Positions 53,855-64,000 of a stretch of 64,000 nt of DNA are shown here, in pieces. Position numbers and translations under genes: made by a program. The stretch is from Chionoecetes opilio (lineage: Eukaryota; Arthropoda; Malacostraca; Decapoda; Majidae). The stretch is taken from contig JACEEZ010013541.1 of the NCBI GenBank assembly GCA_016584305.1, positions 104,501 through 168,500 of the forward strand. Reading direction: 5' to 3'. Below the pieces are notes generated by a model. It worked only from the letters and a program-made list of their open reading frames with translations. It was not told the DNA's origin and ran no database searches. Position 1 is the first letter of the stretch. Each line of letters starts with the position of its first letter.

Positions 53855-54150
53855 GGCGTGATAACAGCCCCCCCCCACCCTCCATCTCTCTGAGCCATGA
53901 CCTAAGACAGCAGAGGGGTCACTATGCCAGGTCACGATAACAGCCCCCCCCTCTCTCTCTCCGAGCCATGACCTAAGGAAGCAGAGGTATATATGCACTG
54001 TGCCAGGTCACGTGTCTGTCGTAGGGAAGAGCCGAAGGGGAGTCAGGTCACGACCGAGGAGGAGCCAGGTCACGGCCGAGGAGCCAGGTCACGGCCGAGG
54101 AGGAGCCAGGTCACGCTGAGGGGGAGCCAGGTCACGGCCGAGGAGCTGCC
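53855..54150. repeat. Direct duplication and ~24-bp minisatellite
   Basis: Gataacagcccccccc…gagccatgacctaag…gccaggtcacg occurs twice (from about 53860 and 53936). Then gaggagccaggtcacggccg variants repeat about six times to 54145. Confidence 0.85.
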
Positions 54151-54178
54151 AGGAATACACTAACTCATGCCTGAATCC

Positions 54179-54423
54179 TCATCCTGTTGAGGGAGAGGGG
54201 GCCTTGGAAGGGGTCCTGGGGGGAGGTTGGGGGGGGGAGGGGGGGGTCAGGTTACCGTTGGGGTGGTGAAGGTTGTGGTTGGGTGCGAAGGGGTTGGTGG
54301 TGGTGGTGGTGTGTGTGGTGGCGGTGGGGGGTGGACAGCCGCCAAGCTCTTTCAGGTTGACCATCTGTTGCATGAGGGCCAGAGTGCAGCCTGAGTCCAC
54401 CTGCACGATGACCCAGATGGTGT
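54179..54423 (-). CDS. Candidate exon, unknown protein
   Basis: On the minus strand a strong acceptor (ggccttgccctgcag) ends at 54424. The frame then reads xAC ACC ATC TGG…, giving TIWVIVQVDSGCTLALMQQM, VNLKELGGCPPP, a Thr/His/Asn/Pro-rich stretch, and TGA at 54179 after about 80 codons. Codons in the first 30 are GC-ending and the peptide has an ordinary globular composition, unlike the repeat-born frames nearby. A possible donor, aacg|gtaacc, lies at about 54255, so the exon may end there instead and the low-complexity tail be intronic. No domain was recognised and no neighbouring exon was found in the window. Confidence 0.4.
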
Positions 54424-54514
54424 CTGCAGGGCAAGGCCGGACATTAATTAACCCCTTCACGTTCAGTTGCTTTCCAGGTGAGAAATTAACCTTTACGAAC
54501 ATCTGGCTCGGTAT

Positions 54515-54728
54515 TTAACCCCTTCACGCCCAGATCTTTCCTTTGCTATATAAAATTATCTGTTATTGAGCCATATAAATACGAAAAGTAACTGAATATA
54601 CCAAATTAGTTAGTGGACAATGATACTAAACAGGTCATATCTATTAAAATATTGCTTATAGTCACTAAAAATTGTCTACTGTTACCCAAATTATAATGGA
54701 AATTACGTTCTGGGTCTCAAGGGGTTAA
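54515..54728 (+). mobile_element. TTAACCCCTT MITE, copy 7
   Basis: Ends TTAACCCCTTcacgcccag and tctcaAGGGGTTAA. The right TTAA (54725-54728) is also the first four bases of the 42-bp array. A second, solo left end (ttaaccccttcacg) lies at 54448. Confidence 0.9.
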
Positions 54729-56145
54729 CACAACAACATAAGGAAGCTACAAGAGGAGGCAGGACGTTAACACAAGAACATAAGGAAGCTACAAGAGGAG
54801 GCCTGACGTTAACACAAGAACATAAGGAAGCTACAAGAGGAGGCAGGACGTTAACACAAGAACATAAGGAAGCTACAAGAGGAGGCAGGACGTTAACACA
54901 AGAACATAAGGAAGCTACAAGAGGAGGCCTGACGTTAACACAAGAACATAAGGAAGCTACAAGAGGAGGTCGGACATTAACACAACAACATAAGGAAGCT
55001 ACAAGAGGAGGCCTGACGTTAACACAAGAACATAAGGAAGCTACAAGAGGAGGCCTGACGTTAACACAAGAACATAAGGAAGCTACAAGAGGAGGTCGGA
55101 CATTAACACAACAACATAAGGAAGCTACAAGAGGAGGCCTGACGTTAACACAAGAACATAAGGAAGCTACAAGAGGAGGCCTGACGTTAACACAAGAACA
55201 TAAGGAAGCTACAAGAGGAGGTCGGACATTAACACAACAACATAAGGAAGCTACAAGAGGAGGCAGGACGTTAACACAAGAACATAAGGAAGCTACAAGA
55301 GGAGGCCTGACATTAACACAACAACATAAGGAAGCTACAAGAGGAGGCAGGACGTTAACACAACAACATAAGGAAGCTACAAGAGGAGGCCTGACGTTAA
55401 CACAACAACATAAGGAAGCTACAAGAGGAGGCAGGACGTTAACACAAGAACATAAGGAAGCTACAAGAGGAGGCAGGACGTTAACACAACAACATAAGGA
55501 AGCTACAAGAGGAGGCAGGACGTTAACACAACAACATAAGGAAGCTAAAAGAGGAGGCAGGACGTTAACACAACAACATAAGGAAGCTACAAGAGGAGGC
55601 AGGACGTTAACACAACAACATAAGGAAGCTACAAGAGGAGGCAGGACGTTAACACAAGAACATAAGGAAGCTACAAGAGGAGGCAGGATGTTAACACAAC
55701 AACATAAGGAAGCTACAAGAGGAGGCAGGACGTTAACACAACAACATAAGGAAGCTACAAGAGGAGGCATGGACGTTAACACAACAACATAAGGAAGCTA
55801 CAAGAGGAGGCCTGACGTTAACACAACAACATAAGGAAGCTACAAGAGGAGGCAGGACGTTAACACAACAACATAAGGAAGCTACAAGAGGAGGCAGGAC
55901 GTTAACACAACAACATAAGGAAGCTACAGAGGAGGCAGGATGTTAACACAACAACATAAGGAAGCTACAAGAGGAGGCAGGACGTTAACACAACAACATA
56001 AGGAAGCTACAAGAGGAGGCAGGACGTTAACACAACAACATAAGGAAGCTACAAGAGGAGGCAGGACGTTAACACAACAACATAAGGAAGCTACAAGAGG
56101 AGGCAGGACGTTAACACAACAACATAAGGAAGCTACAAGAGGAAG
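54725..56145. repeat. 42-bp minisatellite, about 34 units, with LINE-tail core
   Basis: Each unit is ttaacacaa(c/g)aacataaggaa… then gctacaagaggagg and a variable (c/t)(a/c)(g/t)gac(g/a). The core aacataaggaagctacaaga equals the 3' tail of the LINE at 15062-15090. Unit variants (cag/cct/tcg; g/c in caagaac/caacaac) form a mosaic along the array. A 359-codon minus-strand frame of 14-residue repeats (LPPLVASLCCCVNV) is open only because 42 is divisible by three. Confidence 0.95.
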
Positions 56146-57060
56146 AGGAAGAACCTTTTGTTTTCATTTAAAAAAGAAAAGAAAAAAAAGACAGCACATT
56201 CCTATAACAAAAATAATAATCTGCAATACTAAGAGTGGCTAGATAATAATATTAATAATAATAATTTCACTTTCACCCGAAGGCATACAGCAAAAAACAA
56301 CATAATATACATACATGAGTAAATGAACTTGGATACTAAAGCAAATAAAAATATAATATATACAGTAAAACCCTTATGACTCGGCATTGTATAGCTCGGA
56401 ATTTGATATAACTCTGCAAGGCAAAGACACAGGTTAGTTTTTTTGTTTTTTTTACATCTATGCCTATAGGGCCTGTAGGCAGTGACCTCCAGGGCTCAGA
56501 TGGTAGGTTGTTGACATAAGGACTAATGAATTATATTACCTAGGGTCCCAAGGTAGGAGCCATTGGCAGACCTGGTGGCCAAGCGGTCCCTCATTAGCAG
56601 AGGGTGCCACTACAGCGTATTACAGCCAGCCGTGTGAGGCCAAGGAGAGAGAAGGGAACAGAAAAATGAGTGAGAGGGAAACTTTGGAAGTGGGATAGAC
56701 TACATTAGTATAGGATGACGACTTGAGCACTACATGTGCGTATCGTTTAAGTGGTAACAGTGCGACTGAAGTTACCAGAGATAGTAAACTACATTAGGAT
56801 AACGACTTGAGCACTACGCGTGCGTATCGTTAGGGGAGAAGAAGACTTAGAATTAAGACAACTTGTGAATGTATAATTATTACCAATTACAAGCAAAGGG
56901 AGAAATATATTACTGATTATTTATTAACGAATTATTATTTAGATCCAAACAGTACTTACCTTTTTTCTCACATCTTTTATTTTTATTCATTTATATTTTT
57001 TTTTCCCACTTGTGTGGGTGGCAGCAGAATAACCAGGACTGTAGAGTACACTCTCAAGGT
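56146..57060. other. Spacer with a single Tigger-like end and a duplication
   Basis: TACAGTAAAACCCTTATGAC at 56361 resembles a pogo/Tigger terminus; no partner end was found. A ~45-bp word (cgacttgagcactac…gtgcgtatcgtt) is present at about 56709-56750 and 56802-56832. No gene recognised. Confidence 0.5.
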
Positions 57061-58294
57061 GGGCACCCGTAACCTCACAGTGGCACCCGTAACCTCACAG
57101 TGGCACCCATAACCTGACAGTGGCACCCGTAACCTCACAGTGGCACCCGTAACCTCACAGTGGCACCCGTAACCTCACAGTGGCACCCGTAACCTCACAG
57201 TGGCACCTACTAAGTACCTCACAGTGGCACCCGTAACCTCACAGTGGCACCCGTAACCTCACAGTGGCACCCGTAACCTGACAGTGGCACCCGTAACCTC
57301 ACAGTGGCACCCGTAACCTCACAGTGGCACCCGTAACCTCACAGTGGCACCCGTAACCTCACAGTGGCACCCATAACCTCACAGTGGCACCCGTAACCTC
57401 ACAGTGGCACCCGTAACCTCACAGTGGCACCCATAACCTGACAGTGGCACCCGTAACCTCACAGTGGCACCCGTAACCTCACAGTGGCACCCGTAACCTC
57501 ACAGTGGCACCCGTAACCTCACAGTGGCACCCGTAACCTCACAGTGGCACCCGTAACCTCACAGTGGCACCCGTAACCTCACAGTGGCACCCGTAACCTC
57601 ACAGTGGCACCCGTAACCTCACAGTGGCACCCGTAACCTCACAGTGGCACCCGTAACCTCACAGTGGCACCCGTAACCTCACAGTGGCACCCGTAACCTC
57701 ACAGTGGCACCCGTAACCTCACAGTGGCACCCGTAACCTCACAGTGGCACCCGTAACCTCACAGTGGCACCCGTAACCTCACAGTGGCACCCGTAACCTC
57801 ACAGTGGCACCCGTAACCTCACAGTGGCACCCGTAACCTCACAGTGGCACCCGTAACCTCACAGTGGCACCCGTAACCTCACAGTGGCACCCGTAACCTG
57901 ACAGTGGCACCCGTAACCTGACAGTGGCACCCGTAACCTCACAGTGGCACCCGTAACCTGACAGTGGCACCCGTAACCTCACAGTGGCACCCGTAACCTC
58001 ACAGTGGCACCCGTAACCTCACAGTGGCACCCGTAACCTCACAGTGGCACCCGTAACCTCACAGTGGCACCCGTAACCTCACAGTGGCACCCGTAACCTC
58101 ACAGTGGCACCCGTAACCTCACAGTGGCACCCGTAACCTCACAGTGGCACCCGTAACCTCACAGTGGCACCCGTAACCTCACAGTGGCACCCGTAACCTC
58201 ACAGTGGCACCCGTAACCTCACAGTGGCACCCGTAACCTCACAGTGGCACCCGTAACCTCACAGTGGCACCCGTAACCTCACAGTGGCACCCGT
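57061..58294. repeat. 20-bp minisatellite, about 61 units
   Basis: The unit is ggcacccgtaacctcacagt. Nearly all units are identical; rare changes are cccat and cctg. One irregular unit (cacctactaagtacctc) lies near 57204. The array stops exactly at the LINE fragment that follows. Confidence 0.97.
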
Positions 58295-58417
58295 AGCAGG
58301 CCAAGGAAGACATGGAGGCAGTGTGTGGAAGAGAGTCTGGCAGCATTGGCCATTGAAGAAGTTGAGGCAATGGATAGAGATAGTTGCAAGCGTATCATCG
58401 GCCGTCTAACCTCATAA
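58295..58417 (+). pseudogene. LINE protein C-terminal fragment
   Basis: The open frame SRPRKTWRQCVEESLAALAI, EEVEAMDRDSCKRIIGRLTS and stop TAA (41 codons) matches the GRPxKTWxxxVExDL… C-terminus found in many LINE reverse-transcriptase proteins. It starts at the edge of the 20-bp array, which replaced or displaced the rest. A short (aag)n-like tail follows. Confidence 0.7.
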
Positions 58418-58469
58418 AATTATGTGAAAATCTGACGTTAAACAGAAAGAAGAAGAAAAATGCTGGACA

Positions 58470-58572
58470 GTGTTATGGATGGGGATGAAAGGTGGATGTA
58501 GGTAGTGTTAAGTAACAGGAACTACCACGTGTAGGTCTCACGGCCTCTTGTAGCTTCCCTATGTTCTTATCT
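58470..58572 (+). repeat. LINE 3'-tail fragment
   Basis: Plus-strand match to the tail of the LINE at 15062 (ctaccacgtgtaggtctcac, ggcctcttgtagcttcc, tatgttcttat), including the upstream gaaaggtggatgtaggtagt. Confidence 0.88.
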
Positions 58573-58694
58573 TCATGAAGACAGATGCAATACAGGCGAC
58601 ACTATGCATGAAAGGAACTTAACTGTGATGGCTTTGAACAAAACCAAACTTTAAGGCAGGAGTTAGTACATATTCTGTGCATTGAGCAGAGGAC

Positions 58695-58740
58695 TACCGT
58701 AGATAACACTATAGTCGCCACTCACTCGCCACTGCACTAA
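58695..58740. mobile_element. Solo end of the ACACTATAGTCGCCA MITE family
   Basis: Ataacactatagtcgccact, cactcgccactgcactaat match the left end of the copy at 47369. It then passes into (aat)n, and the rest of the element is missing. Confidence 0.75.
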
Positions 58741-58899
58741 TAATAATAATGATAACAATGATACTACTATAGTCTATTCACTTAAGCCTGGATTCCTGGG
58801 CTGGGAGCTGCTCGCTGCCTAGCCGAGTTTGTAAGGACGTCGCTGATTGGCTGATAGACTCGGGCTGGGTGGCGATGGTGGTGGTACTTGCTTCGCCGC

Positions 58900-60215
58900 A
58901 ACCCAAAACCCTTGCGTTGCCTCAGAAAAATATTCATATTTCTTGGCTTTACTCATCTCTTACACAAGATAGGCCTATTTTGTTTGCATCAGTAAATCAG
59001 GCAGTGATTGTTCAACAACAACACGCCATTCATAACTCAATAGGGTAAAAAATAAAGTCATGACTGACTATCACAAGAGTAGGCGGACTTTTAGGTTTTC
59101 AGTGCATTGAAATGTTGTACTCCTACCCGATATAACCAAGCTACCAGATAATAGTTATGAAAGCTGAGCCTACCATCGTGTTCATAATACATTGCTGCAT
59201 ATCATGAGCATAACAAAATTACAGTAAGACTACATTAATATTAAGATAATTAAAGGAAAGTAAAAGAGTGTATAAACATTATTTCTTGCTTATTTTGCTT
59301 CAACTCGCTCTAACTCCATATGTTTTGGTCACATTCAATTTTCAAGAACTGTTTCAAAATCCTTATACTTTTCCGCTTCCTGTGGTATGTAGCACGTACC
59401 AATAAGGAAAATAGTAGGTGGTCAAAATGGCTAAGAAAGTTAAACTGTTTCAAACTGGTGCCGTGACGGGTGGAGCCTCTGATAGCTCTCCCGAAAAACA
59501 GTCTGCTCCTATATCTGGTAGCAATGCTCACTTGCCTCGTCTCTGTCTTGGTTGTGCGAGGCGCCAGGTTGTATGTCAGTATGGTAGTCTTTTATCCCTT
59601 TTCTTAGCCAACTTTTTAGACCACCTTACTATTTGTCTCTAATTGGGGACGTGCTTACATACCACAGGAAGCGGAAAAGTTACAGGATTTTTGAAACAGT
59701 TTTTTCCTTTTTTTTTTGAAAATTGAATGGTGACAAAACCTATGGACAGTTAGGTCGAGTTAAGTCAAATAAGCAAGAAAGTAATGTTTATAACTCTTTT
59801 ATTCTTTCTTTTAATTATATTAATATTAGTGTGTACGTCTTGTACTGTATGTTTTTATAGCCATGAAGTATGCTGCAATGGTATTTGAAACACTCGTATA
59901 GGAGTAAAACTCATGCTTTCTAACTATTATCTGGTTACTTCGGTTATTACTCCGGGTGTAGGTGATGTACACTTGTGCATGCACTGAAACAACCTAGAAA
60001 GTCCTCCTTATACTCATATGGTGATAGTTCACGATGTCCTGCACATACTTTCATTTTTTGACCCATGCATTGAGTATGAATGGCGTGTTGTTTGTTGAAC
60101 ATCCTGCCTTAGTTTACTGTATGGCACACAAAATAGGCCTATCCTGTGGTATAGAGATGAGTAAAGCCAAGATATGAATATTTGGTCTGAGGCTTTCTTC
60201 TTACTTCTTAGCCTT
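58900..60215. repeat. Long diverged inverted repeat, arms ~550-600 bp
   Basis: Left-arm words (atattcatatttcttggctt, agataggcctattttgt, acaacacgccattcat, attttgcttcaactcg, acttttccgcttcctgtggt) recur in reverse complement at 60195 down to about 59600. The spacer is about 130 bp (59460-59590). Arms differ by many substitutions and some indels. Ends are not well defined. It may be a foldback transposon with an internal frame. Confidence 0.82.
59427..59642 (+). CDS. Small ORF spanning the spacer of an inverted repeat
   Basis: The frame starts MAKKVKLFQTGAVTGG in the left arm, crosses the whole GC-richer spacer (SDSSPEKQSAPISGSNAHLP, RLCLGCARRQVVCQ) and ends in the right arm after about 71 codons. 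CLGC…C could be part of a zinc site, but this is speculative. The spacer's composition differs from the arms, which is why I list it. No family was recognised. Confidence 0.25.
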   Translation: MAKKVKLFQTGAVTGGASDSSPEKQSAPISGSNAHLPRLCLGCARRQVVCQYGSLLSLFLANFLDHLTICL

Positions 60216-60299
60216 GTTCAGGTGAGAGCTAAACCGGCGGGTTTTTCACACGCCGGTTCAAGCCTAATTTCCGGCTGCTAGTTTGCCCTCAGGGCCGGC

Positions 60300-63200
60300 T
60301 ATGTAATGACAGGCCCCTAATCTCTCTGCTCTTATTTTTTCCCTAGCTCTTTTTCTTACTGAGAATACCTTTACTCCACTTAACTCTCAAGGAGAACCAT
60401 AATAAGACAATTTCCTTATTATCCTATCTATGTCTCCTCCTCCTTGGTCCACTCTATCCCGAGACTGATCTCCCGCGCCATACCTCCCTTCGTGCCACTA
60501 TTGCTAATGATTGAGCCGCTCTCTCGTCCTGTCCATATTTTCAATATACGCGAGGGATGTGGACACATTAAATACCAGGTGATCTATCAGTTTTGCTGAT
60601 TCTAGTCATACCCATTACACACATCCTATATGACATATCTTTGTCTTCCGACGCTCTGCGCTCGCTTCTCGGTGCTGTTGCCATCGGTGTTTGCCTGTGC
60701 GCTCCTAGTGCGCTGACATGTTGAAATCAGGCTGACTATTGACCTACAGAGATTTAGTCCTTGCTTTAATCGTAAACTACCCCCAAGCTACCATCATAAA
60801 AGACCTGTCACACTTTGGGTGTGGTCTTCCCCTTTACCAAGTCAGAGAACTCTTACCCCTCCATCCTCTGTCCCACATCTCACTGGCCCTGCCTCTGAAC
60901 TTGTCTTGTCACCTTTTCGCTTTATCCCCCTCACTAGACTGGTGTATCCTATCTGTTGAAACCCTGGTACCCACATTTCCTCTCCCACCGTCTGCTTGAC
61001 TTCCCCATTTACTACTCTGTCCTATCCACATCATAACTTTTCGAGCCCCCCTGTTTTCATCCATTTTTCTAAGGCCTGATTGTGTAATTAGCACTGACTT
61101 TCCTATTCTCTCCGCAAAGGTAACTCCACCCGCTCTCCCCTGATCGACTCCACTGCTACTACCTGTTTGCCTCTAGTGCAGAGTCTACCTACCCGTTTCT
61201 GTACTACCTCTAACTTGCCAGCTCTCCTACCGTCCACCTCATAACACTCTGCCCCCTACATGAGGCTCAGTACTGCCAGGCCTTTCCACACCCTCTTACT
61301 ACCTCATACCTGTTTGCCCTACATCTTGCTACACTCCAAGCCTCCCACCCCTGATTTGCTTTTCCTATTTTATCCTGTTTCGTCCTATCTGCTCCTTTTT
61401 TTTTTTTACCCCCCCCCCCCCCCCCCCATCTACCGTGATACCTAGGTATTTATATGACTCGGTGCCGCCCTAATCCTCAGTGTCCTCCCATTTCCTAACT
61501 CTACCCTCATCTGCTGCCCTCTCCATTTATAACCAGGACCTGCTTTTCTCTCACTGTTAAAAATTTCATCCCCAAAATCCCTCCCTCACTGTGCGACTAT
61601 ATGTACATCTCCTGAAGTTCTCCACTGTCCTCAGCTCATGACAACTATGTCGTCAGCATTAGTAAACTGCTCACTTTTCCTCCCCACCCCTTATCCCATA
61701 TCCCGATTTCTCAACCTACTTGCTAATTCCTCTGTATCGAAGCCAAAAGTAACGGTGATAACACGCAGCCCTGCCTAACCCCTCTTCGCTACCTACCCAA
61801 TCTGTCCCTCTTTCCCCAAAGCCTGTACACTGCCCGTGTGTCCCTCATACATACTATCTATTATGCTGACTATTCTGTCACTAATCCTCCCAATTCGAGA
61901 CAGTAGTTCCTCAAAGGCAAACCCCTATTGACCCTATCATTAAGCCTTTTCCAATGTCAAGGAATGCAAGGTTATGTCTTCCCACCCATCCTATTCATTT
62001 TGTCTATCACTGACTAACTACGACATGGTTGTCCTCACCTCTCCTATCCTTGCGAAGCCATTCTGTCCTCCCCCCTTACTCTCTTTCTCTCACAACATTC
62101 ACTAATCCTACATTTAGTAACCCATGAATATCTTTCCCACCGTATCCATTACTGCTATTGGTCGGATAATTTTTCCAAGAGCGTTTCTACTTTTGTGACC
62201 TCCCTTGTGTAATAGAGTAACGCCCTACCCTCATTCCATTTCACTTGGGACTTCTCTTATCCTGCAATCTGCTAAAAAGCCTATACAACCCATCCACCTA
62301 CCTCACGCCCCTTCTTTATACAATTCGTTTTGGTAATCCATCCCTAGCCTGCTGCCTTTCCCTATTTTCATCAGCTTTTTAAGTAACTTCCTTTTTCTTT
62401 TCCTTACTGATAAGGTTCCTCCATTCCCGTACATCTATCTTCCTTTTACGTCCTATCTTTCCTCACCTAATTTCTTAACCTGCTCAGTCCCTGCCCCCCA
62501 CCTCTCCCAAACTTTCTGATCTCCCTCTTAATACCTCATCAGGTCCTTTCACACTGTCGTCTCCGCGGACTACATTTCATCTGACGCACGGTTTGCTCCC
62601 TGTCTTCCTCTCCTCTAAGAAAGTTATAGCAATATCCCTACCCCCTTCCTCACCCTTCTCCCCTTAGTTCCTCTACAATTTTCCCTCTCCATGTTTGCCC
62701 TACCTTCCTAATAAGCGCTTTTTACTTCTCTCTGTTTTTTCTTATACCTATCCCATGCCTCCTCATAATTCTAACCTTCCTCTATCTCCATCTACTTTCC
62801 TTTTCGGAGTCTCTTTTTCGTGCCCTTTTCTGCTCCTTTCTTTTCCTTCCTCGCCCTCTTAATCTCACGTATTCCACCACCTATTGCACTTTTTCCCCGG
62901 CTCCTTTGCTTCACTTTACTATCCCTCCTTCCTAGCTATTCCATCTATTGTCTCCCACAGACTCTCGGTTCTTTCACACCCCCCTTTCCTCCTTCCCAAA
63001 CTACCTGTTTCAAGTCCCTCCTAAAATGTTTCCAATTTGCCTGTCTAATGTCCATCTTTGTTCTGCATTTTTCTCCTTTTCATTCTCCCTTTGTTTTTAC
63101 TTGTATAATTATAAGACTATCATGTTGTGGTCAATATTATATCTACCAGACCCTCCCTCATCTATCCACATTCCTTCAAACCATCTTTCCTGGCATTTCA

Positions 63201-63870
63201 TTTACTAGCCAATAATCTATAGCTGATTCCCTCCCTCTCTCTGCCCATGTTACTCTACCCCTCTGCCATTGTCGTATTTAGGATTTCTACTCGTTGCCTC
63301 AACAAAATTTTAAGAAGTAGTATCCCCATTCCCATTTACCTCCTCCCCTAGTATACCTATGTGTCCATTCATCTCCCCACATAACTATTATTCTGTTCCT
63401 GTCTGGTTCCTGCTAATAATCTACTAATCTTGTTATATTTTCCTTTCATTTTCTATACTAGCCCTCTCCCTTCAACTGTCATATGCAGACTCTAAGCTGA
63501 TCGTCCTCCATTTTTCTCCTCTTCTTTGTACTCTAATCTAGCAGCAAAAAATATCTTCGCTTGCCTCACAGGTCCTAGCATCTAAGCTCCTCAACATCTA
63601 TACTGCACCCTGCCTGACAATAACAAGCCCACCCCGCCCCCTTTTCTAGGATTCTTGCTTCTACCCCTTATTTTAAGGTGCTACCCCTCTGTTCTTACAT
63701 TTATATCCTCTCCCTAAGGTGGGATTCTGTGACGCCTACTACATCAAAACCCCATTCACTTAATTCCCCCGGAAATGTCCTCTAATTTGCCTCCCCCCAA
63801 CCCCTGACGTTTAATGCATCCAATCGCATAGAGTTTCTACAACCCTTGCCCTTGGTTCCATTTTTCTAAC
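60300..63870 (-). pseudogene. Heavily decayed LINE with endonuclease and RT traces
   Basis: No frame is open for long, but joined minus-strand fragments give a recognisable order. Endonuclease start LNVRGWGEANLED (about 63815), a decayed RIIVM-GDE-NGH block (about 63400-63365) and a NIDHNM block near 63150-63120. Then an RT region with FEELLSRIG and RISDRIVSIIDSMYEG (61915-61840), a decayed GVRQGC-like stretch (about 61790), TEELASRLRNRDMG and the catalytic FTNADDIVV (61667-61641). The C-terminal region has VWKGLAVLSLM, ECYEVDGRRAGKLEVVQKRV (61290-61190) and NQALEKWMKT (about 61065). Stops and frameshifts are everywhere, so it is an old copy. The sequence beyond 63870 may hold its 5' end. Confidence 0.75.
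61389..61428. repeat. T run then C run
   Basis: About ten T and seventeen C in direct succession inside the decayed LINE. Confidence 0.9.
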
Positions 63871-64000
63871 ACTGGGGTCTTTCCCTTATATCTTGAAGCC
63901 CTAATGCCTCCCATTTTTCCCCCGTAGACCTAGTTTCCCCTGGCCTAGCTACCTAACAGCCTTCCTACTGGTTCCCCGTACCGCCCTTCTGTCCCATCTT

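Noticed and set aside
54703..55782. 359-codon minus-strand frame of LPPLVASLCCCVNV repeats
   Set aside because: The 42-bp period keeps several frames open on both strands. The unit derives from a LINE tail, there is no start or splice context, and the frame is broken further along the same array.

Overview
The window is animal nuclear DNA, most likely from a decapod crustacean. The indications are an extreme load of micro- and minisatellites, arthropod-type TTAGG-like repeats, several decayed APE-type LINE families, tRNA-derived SINE heads, and many TIR, foldback and Helitron elements. The species assignment is inference from repeat style; no marker gene is present. No bacterial gene, operon, virus or CRISPR array was recognised.

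Layout. 0-1.3 kb: tandem arrays (56-bp and 20-bp units). 1.4-4.8 kb: a 3.35-kb palindrome with TTAGG-like blocks and a repeated conserved peptide. 4.8-10.8 kb: microsatellites, two blocks of a ~670-bp unit, a long polypyrimidine tract and an 82-bp array. 10.8-16.1 kb: two broken LINE copies (one per strand), half of a foldback element and a 1.6-kb 20-bp array. 16.5-20.9 kb: a (GT)n/(GTGC)n tract, then the best gene candidate, an exon encoding 13 tandem EPIYDHLQC repeats, with a complete hAT insertion just after it. 20.9-27 kb: mostly low-complexity DNA, SINE heads and CT-rich tracts. 27-31 kb: a LINE on the minus strand and a cleanly delimited non-autonomous Helitron. 31.5-35.6 kb: a multi-level nest of transposons. 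35.7-45 kb: three copies of one RTE-like LINE, a near-perfect 799-bp hairpin flanked by TTAA, and a Tigger-like element that carries one of the LINE copies. 45-54 kb: MITEs of several families and short minisatellites. 54-58.6 kb: a candidate exon on the minus strand, a 42-bp array that contains a LINE tail, and a 1.2-kb 20-bp array. 58.9-60.2 kb: a long diverged inverted repeat. 60.3-63.9 kb: a heavily decayed LINE on the minus strand with traces of both endonuclease and reverse transcriptase.

Host coding content is small: one good exon candidate (17699-18316, +), one fair one (54179-54423, -) and one weak one (20730-20925, +). Everything else that codes is derived from retrotransposons, and every such copy is broken. 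Several insertions can be read exactly because the host sequence is known from a tandem array or from another copy: the Helitron at 29622-30354, the hAT at 18476-19514, the hAT-like element at 32521-35320 and the Tigger-like element at 38696-42116. These junctions give a relative order of events.
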